From contig DIVA01000019.1 of the NCBI GenBank assembly GCA_002435705.1, positions 1 to 24,585 on the forward strand: a stretch of 24,585 bases of DNA, in the 5' to 3' direction. Shown here one piece after another: positions 6,262 to 14,484 of this stretch. Numbering within the stretch: the stretch's first letter is position 1; each line of letters opens with the position of its first letter. Both the position numbers and the translations under genes were made by a program. A model generated the notes under the pieces. The model saw only the letters and a list, made by a program, of their open reading frames with translations, did no database searches and was not told where the DNA came from. This DNA is from Bacteriovoracaceae bacterium UBA6144 (GTDB taxonomy: Bacteria; Bdellovibrionota; Bacteriovoracia; Bacteriovoracales; Bacteriovoracaceae).

Positions 6262-8289
6262 CTAAAGCTTCTTTGGATAGAAGTTCATCGGCTGTTTAAC
6301 CTCTACGCTTCCGCCGCCTCTAGGCTCTGGGAACTGAATACCTTTAAGAACATTCACCACACATCGCTTAACCGGCACTGGCAAATTAGATGCGTCATCT
6401 ACTCCAGCCTGTGAAACAGATCCTGAAGCACCGATAACAAAGTTAAGCCTAATCACACCCTGCAACTCTGCTCCTCCACGATCTAATTCCGATTGGTAGC
6501 AGTAGCGAAACTTGGGAAGGTTATCCATGAGAATACGACGAATCACATCTGGATCCATCGAGCCTAGAACAACTGTTTCGGATGGAATTCCTGCTGTATA
6601 AATAGCGCGTTTCGCTGACAGGCCCTCAGCACCTTTTGATGTACCAAGAGTTCCTGTGGTAGCACCAGTCAGACTTCCACCGCCCGTGGTAACTGCGGCA
6701 CGCTGAAGTGAAGTTCCCGTACCCGCTCCCGTAGCGACGCCTGATCCAAAATCTGAGCTTGAGCCCGTTGCACTAGCAGTCGATGCACTTGAAAGAGAGC
6801 CACCTTTAGCGAGCATTGTATTCACTGAACTTGAAAAATCAGCAGATTTATAAACATCAACTGGTCCATTAGTTTTAGCTGTTACTGCTGCCCGCGTTTG
6901 TGCTGGAGCGGCAGTTTCAGTTTTCACAGGTGATGGCTTACTCCCACCGGCTTTTGTCGGATCCGGCTTATTGATTTTTGGATCACCTTTAACGATAACC
7001 TTCTTTTCAGTGGCTGTTTTGGTTCCAGGATCTGGCTTCTGGTTTTGCACAGTAGTAGTCTGTACATCAGGTTTTTTCACCTCCACCTTTGTGGGTGTAG
7101 GTTCAGCTTTTTCAACTGCCACTTTTGGTGGAGCTTTCTGAGGCTCTGGCTTTTTATCTTCTGTTTTCTCAACGGCTTTATTTGTATTCACCATCAGCTT
7201 TTGCTTGTAGAGAATAGTCGCAAGACGTTCCGGGGCTTTTTCTTCCTCTGCCTCTTTCTTTTCTTCTTCAAAGTTTGCAAACTGAATTGCACTGCTAAAA
7301 GCAGTCAAAATAATAAAGAACATCCACAAATATTTTCTAAGGACTGGGTCTCTCCTAATAAGGGGAGCAATGGCCACTTTCGGTGGAGCCTCAACATTTC
7401 GTAGAAAAATTTGAATATCACTATTACTGAACCGTAGAATGTCTTTTGGTTTTAAATCTATTATTCCAATACCCTGATTCACAGATTTTGACTGATTTTC
7501 AGAAAGATAGAAAATTTCATAACCTGGTAGCTTGTGAACAGAAACTTGCCCACCTTTGACATCAACAAAATGCTGTTTTTCTTTTTTCCCGAGATACGGG
7601 AATTCGAGATCATTGGATCCAGCGTTGAAGCCTGCGAGATGATAGATTCCGTCTTTTGAAGGAAGGTAATCGACTGAGTACACTCGGTCTTTGAAGAGAA
7701 TGATTATTTCTACGGCTTGCTTAGAAGTATCATATTTAAAAATCGGATAAATCGTATCCAAGTCTTCAAAGATATACTCCGTACTATCTGCCTTCGGATC
7801 AGAAGCAAGAGGATACATCACATAAGGAGCATCAGATTTTTCAACTTTGGGTGCAGCTTTGGGTAAATTCTTTGGGATCTCTGGCAGATCGGGTGATCTT
7901 GTGATCTTTGTTGAGGCAAGCCCTTTTGCCGGCTCGAGAGACTCCAGTACAGGCGGAAGTGCGTCTTCGGCTCGATAGGCTAAAAAGCTAAGATCAATAT
8001 CTGCTAAACTAAATGTATCCCCAGGTGTCAGATCAGAGACAATCACCCTTTTACCACCAACCCACGTCCCATTAGTGGAATTCATATCGTAAATCTTGGC
8101 ACTCGACTGATGAACTTCAATCACAGCGTGAATCGCCGAGACAGAGTCGTAATCAAGAATAATATCGCAAGACTCTGCTCGCCCGACCAGGAGTCTCCCC
8201 TCCCCTACAACATCCCCAATGACTTTCATCTGGGGGTTTTTCGGTTTAATCCGAAAGAGAAGCTTGGCTGTGTTTTTTTGGGTTTCCAC
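6262..8289 (-). CDS. FHA-domain, transmembrane, TonB/AgmX-like protein (GltG-like)
   Basis: A 675-residue protein. Residues 22-104 form an FHA phosphothreonine-binding domain with G36-R37, S40, S51-x-x-H54 and STNGT (71-75). Residues 155-303 resemble a second, degenerate FHA-like sandwich ending IQIFLRNVEAPPK. A single membrane helix is at 319-337. Then comes a Lys/Pro/Ala-rich periplasmic linker (about 345-470) and a low-complexity Ser/Gly/Thr stretch (480-555). The C-terminal domain (578-675) matches AgmX/PglI-type TonB-like ends: FRYCYQSEL with C597, VKRCVVNVL with C643, then FPEPRGGGSVEV. It could transmit motor force across the periplasm and sense phosphorylation in the cytoplasm, as proposed for Myxococcus GltG. 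The start is GTG with AAGGA upstream. It is the last gene of the operon, 13 bases after the 82-residue protein gene. Confidence 0.88.
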   Translation of the reverse strand: METQKNTAKLLFRIKPKNPQMKVIGDVVGEGRLLVGRAESCDIILDYDSVSAIHAVIEVHQSSAKIYDMNSTNGTWVGGKRVIVSDLTPGDTFSLADIDLSFLAYRAEDALPPVLESLEPAKGLASTKITRSPDLPEIPKNLPKAAPKVEKSDAPYVMYPLASDPKADSTEYIFEDLDTIYPIFKYDTSKQAVEIIILFKDRVYSVDYLPSKDGIYHLAGFNAGSNDLEFPYLGKKEKQHFVDVKGGQVSVHKLPGYEIFYLSENQSKSVNQGIGIIDLKPKDILRFSNSDIQIFLRNVEAPPKVAIAPLIRRDPVLRKYLWMFFIILTAFSSAIQFANFEEEKKEAEEEKAPERLATILYKQKLMVNTNKAVEKTEDKKPEPQKAPPKVAVEKAEPTPTKVEVKKPDVQTTTVQNQKPDPGTKTATEKKVIVKGDPKINKPDPTKAGGSKPSPVKTETAAPAQTRAAVTAKTNGPVDVYKSADFSSSVNTMLAKGGSLSSASTASATGSSSDFGSGVATGAGTGTSLQRAAVTTGGGSLTGATTGTLGTSKGAEGLSAKRAIYTAGIPSETVVLGSMDPDVIRRILMDNLPKFRYCYQSELDRGGAELQGVIRLNFVIGASGSVSQAGVDDASNLPVPVKRCVVNVLKGIQFPEPRGGGSVEVKQPMNFYPKKL

Positions 8290-8302
8290 TCAAAAATCCT
8301 TT

Positions 8303-8551
8303 TTATCTAATTCCGCTAGCGGACTTTCTTACTTCTTTGTTAAAACTCTTTCTTTCTGGAAGACGGTTTCCATAATTTTTTCGAGGAGCAGGTGCAATGG
8401 AGATGTCTCCGGGAGCGCCAGACTCACCTTCTACTCCAATCTCTTCGAAGTCGAATCGTTCAAATTTTTTATATTCATAATTTACCTTCTTCGATTCTTT
8501 CTGTGCGAAAGCATTAAATGAAAGAAAGAAGATGAGCACTAAAAACTTCAT
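8303..8551 (-). CDS. Small exported protein of the Glt-like operon
   Basis: An 82-residue protein with a signal peptide (MKFLVLIFFLSFNAFA, cleavage before QKE). The mature 66 residues are highly charged: a basic/aromatic section YEYKKFERFDFEEIG, a short Gly/Pro section, then a basic tail. No known domain is visible and it looks too short and polar for an independent enzyme. Its start has AGGGG about eight bases upstream, inside the end of the TPR lipoprotein gene, and it sits two bases after that stop. Tight packing between two machine components suggests it belongs to the complex. Its position and the F-D-F-E-E-x-x-V-x-G pattern make a GltF counterpart conceivable; that is a guess. Confidence 0.75.
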   Translation of the reverse strand: MKFLVLIFFLSFNAFAQKESKKVNYEYKKFERFDFEEIGVEGESGAPGDISIAPAPRKNYGNRLPERKSFNKEVRKSASGIR

Positions 8552-8553
8552 AT

Positions 8554-9435
8554 TTATTCCCCTATCACCTGACTAAGCTTCGCTGAATAGTTCCGATCAG
8601 CATCAGATACTTTTGTGCGAGATAATATTTGGCGAGCCAATTCTTTCTTATTTGCCTGATAGGCTGCAAGAGACATATTAAGACCTACGTCACTACGGCT
8701 TCGGTACTGGTCAGGCACTCGCATAAAGAGATCAAGTGCCTCACTCCATCTTCCTGTTAGTGCACTACTATTAGCCGCACCGATAATGATCTCAACTTCA
8801 GATGGATAGTCGTTTAAAAGACTGGAGAATAGTGTTAGAGCTTTTTCTGCGATTCCATTATGTAAGTAGAGATAGGCCAGGTTATAGCGAGGAGTCTTTG
8901 CAAAGCGACTACTCTTACTTGCCTTCTCAAAAGCCACATGGGCTTTTTGGTCTTGGCCATTTCTCTTATAGATAACACCGATATTATTGAGTGCTGGAGC
9001 ATAGTTGGATTTCACCTCAAGGCTTTTATTATAGAAAAGAAGGGCTTTTCTTTCATTTCCCTTTAAGAGATGGCAAGAGCCAAGCTGATTCCAATAGGAA
9101 GGATGCTTCTGATAAGAATTAAAAATGGCGTCTGCGATCTTTAAAGCATTCTCAAAGTCGCCCTTATAGCACCTAGCCATCATCGCTGACATAGGGTCTT
9201 TTTCATTACTGGCGTTATTTATGGCATTTGAATCGAGTTGAGAGAGCGTCTCCGTCCCGAGAGCACTACCTTGAGAAGTCAGATATTGATCTTGAGAAGG
9301 AGAATAGGCAACAGGATTTGTTTTTTTAAAGTCTTGATTAGAGAGTTTTATGTCGGCAGCAGGATCTGTTGTCGCAACTTTTTTCGAAGTAGAAGAACAT
9401 CCCCACATAACAATTAATAGAATTAAAATTTTCAT
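8554..9435 (-). CDS. TPR-repeat lipoprotein (GltE/AglT-like)
   Basis: A 293-residue probable lipoprotein. The N-terminus MKILILLIVMWGCSSTSKK has a slightly atypical lipobox (MWGC), with C13 as the lipidated residue. After a disordered linker to about residue 80, at least five TPR-type helical pairs follow, for example SYWNQLGSCHLLKGNERKAL, APALNNIGVIYKRNGQDQKA and RYNLAYLYLHNGIAEKAL. TPR proteins mediate protein contacts; a lipid-anchored one would hold the periplasmic scaffold to a membrane. The start overlaps the stop of the upstream 957-residue gene by four bases (ATGA) and has a near-perfect GGAGGTG site. In Myxococcus the gliding cluster contains the TPR lipoprotein AglT/GltE next to the large TPR protein AgnA/GltD, the same pair as here. 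Confidence 0.88.
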   Translation of the reverse strand: MKILILLIVMWGCSSTSKKVATTDPAADIKLSNQDFKKTNPVAYSPSQDQYLTSQGSALGTETLSQLDSNAINNASNEKDPMSAMMARCYKGDFENALKIADAIFNSYQKHPSYWNQLGSCHLLKGNERKALLFYNKSLEVKSNYAPALNNIGVIYKRNGQDQKAHVAFEKASKSSRFAKTPRYNLAYLYLHNGIAEKALTLFSSLLNDYPSEVEIIIGAANSSALTGRWSEALDLFMRVPDQYRSRSDVGLNMSLAAYQANKKELARQILSRTKVSDADRNYSAKLSQVIGE

Positions 9436-12305
9436 TGAGCACCTCCACGATCCATCAAGACGAGATTTTGTTGGAGTCGAAATTGTGCGACAAATTGAGC
9501 TCCCTGAGGAGAGAGCATTTCACTGTTATCATCGGAAAGAATATTATTAGAAACAATCAAGCTCTTGACCTCTTGGCGACGTTTTAATGCTGTCTGGAGA
9601 ATAGGCGTCCAGACTCCACTCATGGCTTTACGAAAACTTGTTACGTAATCTTCACTCTTTCCCTCTGGAGTAAAACGACTCAACTCAAGAGCAAACAACT
9701 CATAGCTATTAATGAGAATCTTATAGGCCCTCACGATGCCCTTACCAGATCCTGTTTTTTGAATCTCATTAACATCGGCCGTGAGAGAATCTAGGATGGC
9801 GAGTTTTCTCTTCACCTGATTGTTAAAATTATCCTCTGGAAAATTTAATACGATTGAGTTCAGTTGAGATTGTTTTTGCTCAAGCTTTGGCATAAGACCC
9901 AGTGCTATAATATCCAGTGCTTCAACAGGTATGTCCTGATTCTTGGCTTTAGCACTTCTATAAATTTCAAGAATCTGGCTCCCAAGCGCGATGGCTTTCT
10001 GAGAATCACCCAGACCAGCGTAGCTGCGTCTTAAGGCTTCAAGATAAACTAAGGCCTGTGGAGCCTGAGCTTTGCTTGTCACCACAGGAGCGAGTACATT
10101 CTCCAAACTCTCCCAACGGGATTGCTTAAGATACTCTTTGGCTAACTCTATACGGACTTCATTGAGTGCTTGGATATCAATGCCACACTTGGTGCCGATA
10201 CGTAATACTTCTTCGGCTTTTTCAATCATACCCTCAGCTAACCATAGAAATCCCGCATTTTTAAAAGCTGTGACCTTGGATGCATCACCCTGCTTACAAA
10301 GCTTAGCGAGGGTTCTGGTGTTTAGATCAGCCGATTGCTGAAAGCGTTGACGCAAAAAAAGATTGGTACTGATGGCCAGGAAAGAGGTTGAAAACTGCTT
10401 TACCTCAGCATCGTTCATCTCATTCAGTGCCGATTCTCCCCAGCGGTAGCTTTCAGTTAAATCGTTAGCCTCATAGTAAAGAGCGGCGAGATTATAAGCT
10501 GCATTAGCTTTTGCACGTACCGTGCTTTCAGGGTTTTCATAAATACGAATATAACTCTTGAGAGCAGTCGCCTTATCACCTTTATCGAGAGCATTTTGTG
10601 CATCTTCGATCTGTATTTTAGTCATCATCTGGCGAAGGGCTTCACTGTACTTCGGTGTAACTTTATACTTGCCCTCATTGATTTGATTGATAAACCCCTT
10701 AAAGCGGTTAAAGTCTTTTTTGTTTCGGGCATCGTCCATCAAACCTGCAAGCATAACTTCTTGTGTTTTCGAATCCTCTGGATAGATTGAGGCATAATCA
10801 GAAAGCACCTGTTCTGCATTTTTAAAATCTTTACGATCTAGATACACTTTAAAAAGCTTTTGACGAATAATCTTGGCCCGAGCTGATTTGGCGTCTTCTT
10901 TTAAATACAGCGTATACACAGGAACATAAAACTGATCCGCCTTTGCTGGGCTCAAGCTTTTGTTACCTAATATAGAAAGCATCCCTTCCATTGATTGATT
11001 GGCAATTTTTTGATTATTTTCTTTTTTACTTGCCTCAAATGCCTTTAAGTAAAAAGCCATGGATCCTGTTAAATCTTCCGCAGAGTATGACGTTTCACCT
11101 TGAAAGAAGATAGGCTCTGCCGTTGCCTGTGGCTTAAGTTTTGCCATAAGACCGAAATAGCTGATCGCTTGTTTCGTCCGGGTGACTCTCGTTTTCTTCA
11201 CATCTCTATAAATAGGAGAAGCTGCAGCTTTTTGCGTCTCTGCTGCTTTTTTCGAGATCTGGTATTCAAGTACTTTTATCTGATCGGAATTCAAAATTCC
11301 CTTTGGGAAGATCTCCGTCAATTCCATTGAAGCCTTAAGATGGCTAGGAATCTTGTTGTACTTATCAAAAAGCTCTAATTGTAAAAAGAGTATCTCGACT
11401 CGCTGATCTTGCGAGGTGCGAAGCTTGGAAGCCTCAACCAACAGTTGCTCAGCCTGAGTAAACTTACCCTGTGCGATCTGGACTTTTATAATTTTTACCA
11501 AATGACTTGAGTAATCAATCCCCTGCGCTTGATACCAAGCAACGGCATCATTGGTTCTCTTGGCATCGACATAGAAATTAACCAAATCACGCTCAACAAA
11601 ATACTTCATGTTGATATAGCGAGAGTCATTTGATCGCTTATGAATATCATGCATCAGATTGATGGCTTTACTGTGGCTATTCACGCGGTAGTAAGACCAG
11701 GCTAAATTAAAAGCATCCTTAGTCCACCAGGACTCATTGGAGAGACCAGAAAGAGCTGACTCGTATAATGGAATGGCTTTCGCAAATTGGGCTTTATTAA
11801 AATACGAATCTGCAAGAGCAAGCTTGGCTTTCTTTTCTGTTTTGCTACCCTTGGGGGCTTTCTTTCTCGCGAGAGCAAAGTACTTATCAGATTCTTTATA
11901 GTTTTTCAGCTCACGTGCGTTAAAGGCAAGGATATAGTACACATCAGCAATATCTTTATAGCTTGGAAAAGATTTCGTCACCGCTGTTGCATACTGATTC
12001 GCGTTTTGAAAACTCCGCGTCGAGCCGGCATAGTATTGACTCTCGTTTACTGAACGTCTCTTTTCTGCAGGGATTTCTAAAAACTTCTCATTTTCTTCTT
12101 CTCGAGTGAGGCGCGCTTTTTCAAGGTGAAGCTCTGCCACTCTCAAGAGGAGCTCCGGATCTCGGTTACTTCTCTGCTGAGACAGTCGAGTGACTTCTGC
12201 TAGCTCTTCGTTAATCACAGAAATAATACGGCTTCGTCTGTCATCGGCTGAATGACCAACGATAGTGATTAACATGAGAATTGAGTATAGTGCTATTTTT
12301 AACAT
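9432..12305 (-). CDS. Large exported TPR-repeat protein (GltD/AgnA-like)
   Basis: A 957-residue protein with a signal peptide (residues 1-20, MLKIALYSILMLITIVGHSA). The rest is nearly all helical repeat. Clear TPR units occur around residues 118-215 (VYYILAFNARELKNYKESDK, ALADSYFNKAQFAKAIPLYE, FNLAWSYYRVNSHSKAI), and others through the middle (SYIRIYENPE, YNLAALYYEANDLTESYRWG). A charged segment at 28-75 probably precedes the first repeat. It would form a long periplasmic solenoid acting as scaffold between inner- and outer-membrane parts. The start codon overlaps the upstream gene's stop by seven bases, and its own stop overlaps the next start by four, so stoichiometry is probably set by coupled translation. 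Size, export and neighbourhood fit Myxococcus AgnA/GltD; the repeats alone cannot prove it. Confidence 0.88.
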   Translation of the reverse strand: MLKIALYSILMLITIVGHSADDRRSRIISVINEELAEVTRLSQQRSNRDPELLLRVAELHLEKARLTREEENEKFLEIPAEKRRSVNESQYYAGSTRSFQNANQYATAVTKSFPSYKDIADVYYILAFNARELKNYKESDKYFALARKKAPKGSKTEKKAKLALADSYFNKAQFAKAIPLYESALSGLSNESWWTKDAFNLAWSYYRVNSHSKAINLMHDIHKRSNDSRYINMKYFVERDLVNFYVDAKRTNDAVAWYQAQGIDYSSHLVKIIKVQIAQGKFTQAEQLLVEASKLRTSQDQRVEILFLQLELFDKYNKIPSHLKASMELTEIFPKGILNSDQIKVLEYQISKKAAETQKAAASPIYRDVKKTRVTRTKQAISYFGLMAKLKPQATAEPIFFQGETSYSAEDLTGSMAFYLKAFEASKKENNQKIANQSMEGMLSILGNKSLSPAKADQFYVPVYTLYLKEDAKSARAKIIRQKLFKVYLDRKDFKNAEQVLSDYASIYPEDSKTQEVMLAGLMDDARNKKDFNRFKGFINQINEGKYKVTPKYSEALRQMMTKIQIEDAQNALDKGDKATALKSYIRIYENPESTVRAKANAAYNLAALYYEANDLTESYRWGESALNEMNDAEVKQFSTSFLAISTNLFLRQRFQQSADLNTRTLAKLCKQGDASKVTAFKNAGFLWLAEGMIEKAEEVLRIGTKCGIDIQALNEVRIELAKEYLKQSRWESLENVLAPVVTSKAQAPQALVYLEALRRSYAGLGDSQKAIALGSQILEIYRSAKAKNQDIPVEALDIIALGLMPKLEQKQSQLNSIVLNFPEDNFNNQVKRKLAILDSLTADVNEIQKTGSGKGIVRAYKILINSYELFALELSRFTPEGKSEDYVTSFRKAMSGVWTPILQTALKRRQEVKSLIVSNNILSDDNSEMLSPQGAQFVAQFRLQQNLVLMDRGGAQ

Positions 12306-13705
12306 TCTGACCCCAGTGCGAAGACATAATCCCCAAGCTCGTCAGCCCAAAACTCCCCATCGAAATCCCAAAAATACTGCTTTTGATTTCGATCGATATA
12401 CTTAACATCGCCTCGCTTGCCTTCGAGATTTTTAGATTCATACAAGGATTGCTTTTTTCTTGCGAGAACCTCGAGTTTAATAAAACTCATGTCTTGCAAA
12501 GATGTAGAGAGCTGATTGTACTTCTCTTGAAACTGGGACTGGGCGTAACTTCCTAAGAGGATTTGATAGTGCCCCACGACTTCTTTGATATTGGTCATGA
12601 GAGCAATATTAAAACGACTTGATCCAGAATCTCTGATTTTTGCAAATTCCATCATGGCCGCAAGATATGCGGCACGCATCTCAATCCAGGCTTGGTCTTT
12701 CACGATGCTCTGGAGGATGTTTTGTATCAAGATATCTTTAGCAACCTTATTCTGCTCATAGGATGTAGCGAGCTTGTAGTAGTAATTATAGTCATTGCCA
12801 TGAGAGACAATGAATTGTCTCAGGGATTTCGCTGGAGCCATATTCTGAGAGAAAAAATCTTCTGCCGTCTTGTTTACATCATTATAAAGACAGAGCTTCA
12901 AATAACTAAGTGCTTTCAACACTTCAATTTCTGGATTAAAGATAAAATCAAATACGGGAGCTTTATAAGAGACAAGCTTTCCCAGAGTTCGGTTGTAATT
13001 ATTCAGGTAATAACTATTCCAAGCCTCTTCAAATAGAATTGTAGGCCATACGGGAGATGACTTTGGAATATCCAAATAAAGTAAATCAGCGGCGTTGTAG
13101 TCTTGCACATTAAAAGCAGTGCGAGCAAGACCTGCTACACACATGTCTCTATTCGCAATCAGTTGATTTCTCTTGGTAGGGTTAGATTCTCCGTTGGCTT
13201 TAGAGCGAGAATAATTCACGCAGTCTTGATAGTCCGATCTCGCCTCTTGGCTCTTTCCTTGGATGGAATGAATCGCTGCTTTGAGGTGAACCGCATACGG
13301 GTAAATGGAATGATTGGCGTTTACTCTTTGAACTTCTTCTAGTGCCTGACTCCAGCGGGCCTTTCTAAAATGTTTCTTGGCCAGTATATATCTCACGACT
13401 GAGGAGCGAGACTGACCTAGAACATTGTCTGGCAGAGTTTCAAAGGGTCTGATCCCTGTAGTCGCAATCATGTCTTCAAACACTTGATCGAGTTCACTAT
13501 CAATCGCAGAGCGATTTTGAATGAGATAATTTTTCATGAAAGGTAGCGCAGAAAAAGGATATCCCGCTCGCACGAGATTAATCACTATCCCCCGCCAAGA
13601 GGCTGCCCCCGAACTAGATTCCCAGATTTTTTGGGCACCACCAAGGGATTGGGCCTGGACCGTGAGGCTTAAGAAAACGATGAAATAGGCAAAGCGGTGG
13701 AACAT
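12299..13705 (-). CDS. Exported helical-repeat protein of the Glt-like operon (GltC-like)
   Basis: A 468-residue exported protein. The signal peptide is MFHRFAYFIVFLSLTVQA, with cleavage before QSLGG. Helical-hairpin repeats of TPR type are visible at about 105-170 (ILAKKHFRKARWSQALEEVQ, AVHLKAAIHSIQGKSQEA) and 195-260 (GLARTAFNVQDYNAADLLYL, FEEAWNSYYLNNYNRTLGKL). The C-terminal third is helical without clear repeats and ends FYD-type acidic/aromatic residues around DFDGEFWADELGDYVF. I chose the ATG at 13705, which has GGAG six bases upstream, over one at 13717 with no ribosome-binding site. It starts 15 bases after the barrel gene and its stop overlaps the next start. Myxococcus GltC is also an exported TPR protein encoded beside barrel genes; assignment to GltC is from context. 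Confidence 0.83.
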   Translation of the reverse strand: MFHRFAYFIVFLSLTVQAQSLGGAQKIWESSSGAASWRGIVINLVRAGYPFSALPFMKNYLIQNRSAIDSELDQVFEDMIATTGIRPFETLPDNVLGQSRSSVVRYILAKKHFRKARWSQALEEVQRVNANHSIYPYAVHLKAAIHSIQGKSQEARSDYQDCVNYSRSKANGESNPTKRNQLIANRDMCVAGLARTAFNVQDYNAADLLYLDIPKSSPVWPTILFEEAWNSYYLNNYNRTLGKLVSYKAPVFDFIFNPEIEVLKALSYLKLCLYNDVNKTAEDFFSQNMAPAKSLRQFIVSHGNDYNYYYKLATSYEQNKVAKDILIQNILQSIVKDQAWIEMRAAYLAAMMEFAKIRDSGSSRFNIALMTNIKEVVGHYQILLGSYAQSQFQEKYNQLSTSLQDMSFIKLEVLARKKQSLYESKNLEGKRGDVKYIDRNQKQYFWDFDGEFWADELGDYVFALGSEC

Positions 13706-13720
13706 CCTGTTCTCCATTCT

Positions 13721-14413
13721 TTAAAATGCAAAAGCTAAACCGACACTGAAATCGTAGTTTGAAAAGAGATCTGTCGATTTTTGTGTTTGTGTAACTTGCT
13801 TGGTTCCGTTGTAATGGAATCCAGTGAAATCAAGTCGAATGCTCCAGGCCTGATTAATATGAAATCTCATAGAAGTCGCCCACAAACCACCAGTTACATT
13901 TTCAGTTGTAAGTGTTTTAACATTTCCAGGGAGCAATAAGTTTCTATTATCTTGAGTTTGACCTTGAGCAACACCTAAACCAAACATCCAGTCATAATAA
14001 AAAATGGAATTAAAAGTATTAATTTTGGCATAGAACGGTGACCACCAAATGATCCCACCCATCATCGTATCCATTTTTCGGTAAAACGGAGTTGTTGCCT
14101 GGGCCCGAATCCCCTTAGCAGTATCATTTTCCTCTCCTGAATACTTTGAATAGAGAAACTCTACGCCCCAGTCTTCTTGAAAGAAATATCCTACTCGTCC
14201 ACTGGCTCCGTAAGCATCAATAAAGGCACCAGAAAGTGTTTTGATCCCATTTACGCCGACGTAAAGACGACCATCCTTTCTAAATTTTCTATTCTGAAGA
14301 ACATAAACTTCTTTGTCTTTATCGAGCCACGAGAAATCGTAAACAGATGATTCACTGGCCAGTGCAGAAAAAGAAATGAGTAGCAGTATAAATTTGAAAT
14401 AGATCTTCATCAT
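13721..14413 (-). CDS. Outer-membrane beta-barrel protein (GltA/GltB-like)
   Basis: A 230-residue exported protein: signal peptide (about residues 2-19, ending ALASE), then alternating-polarity strands throughout and a C-terminal phenylalanine (FSVGLAFAF), the usual signal for the outer-membrane assembly machinery. The early segment EVYVLQNRKFRKDGRLYVGV resembles the start of a barrel family common in Myxococcota and Bdellovibrionota. It is the first gene of the operon, and I expect it to carry the outer-membrane end of the machine, as GltA, GltB and GltH do in Myxococcus. The ATG at 14413 has GAGGA one base upstream, which is too close; the next ATG (14410) has better spacing and may be the true start. 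Confidence 0.87.
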   Translation of the reverse strand: MMKIYFKFILLLISFSALASESSVYDFSWLDKDKEVYVLQNRKFRKDGRLYVGVNGIKTLSGAFIDAYGASGRVGYFFQEDWGVEFLYSKYSGEENDTAKGIRAQATTPFYRKMDTMMGGIIWWSPFYAKINTFNSIFYYDWMFGLGVAQGQTQDNRNLLLPGNVKTLTTENVTGGLWATSMRFHINQAWSIRLDFTGFHYNGTKQVTQTQKSTDLFSNYDFSVGLAFAF

Positions 14414-14455
14414 GTCCTCATCCTAAGAAACAAGTGCTAAATCGCGCTTATATAT

Positions 14456-14483
14456 ATGATAACACGATGAAAATGGTGTGCAA
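14456..14483 (-). promoter_or_regulatory. Putative promoter of the Glt-like operon
   Basis: On the minus strand TTGCAC (14483-14478) lies 16 bases upstream of TATCAT (14461-14456), followed by more TA-rich sequence and GAGGAC before the barrel gene. It occupies the 71-base gap after addA, the only gap before the operon. The operon could also be read through from addBA, since I see no terminator there. Confidence 0.4.
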
Positions 14484-14484
14484 G

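Noticed and set aside
6720..6900. Possible tandem repeat in the Ser/Gly/Thr/Ala-rich part of the FHA protein
   Set aside because: The composition is biased but no regular repeat unit could be traced in bases or residues.
7045..7404. Plus-strand open frame of 119 codons
   Set aside because: It is antisense to the Lys/Pro-rich linker and membrane helix of the FHA protein; its odd composition is the complement of that low-complexity sequence.
12804..12821. Inverted repeat GAGACAAT-GA-ATTGTCTC
   Set aside because: It lies in the middle of a coding sequence, has no T-tract, and is short enough to arise by chance in a 24-kb window.
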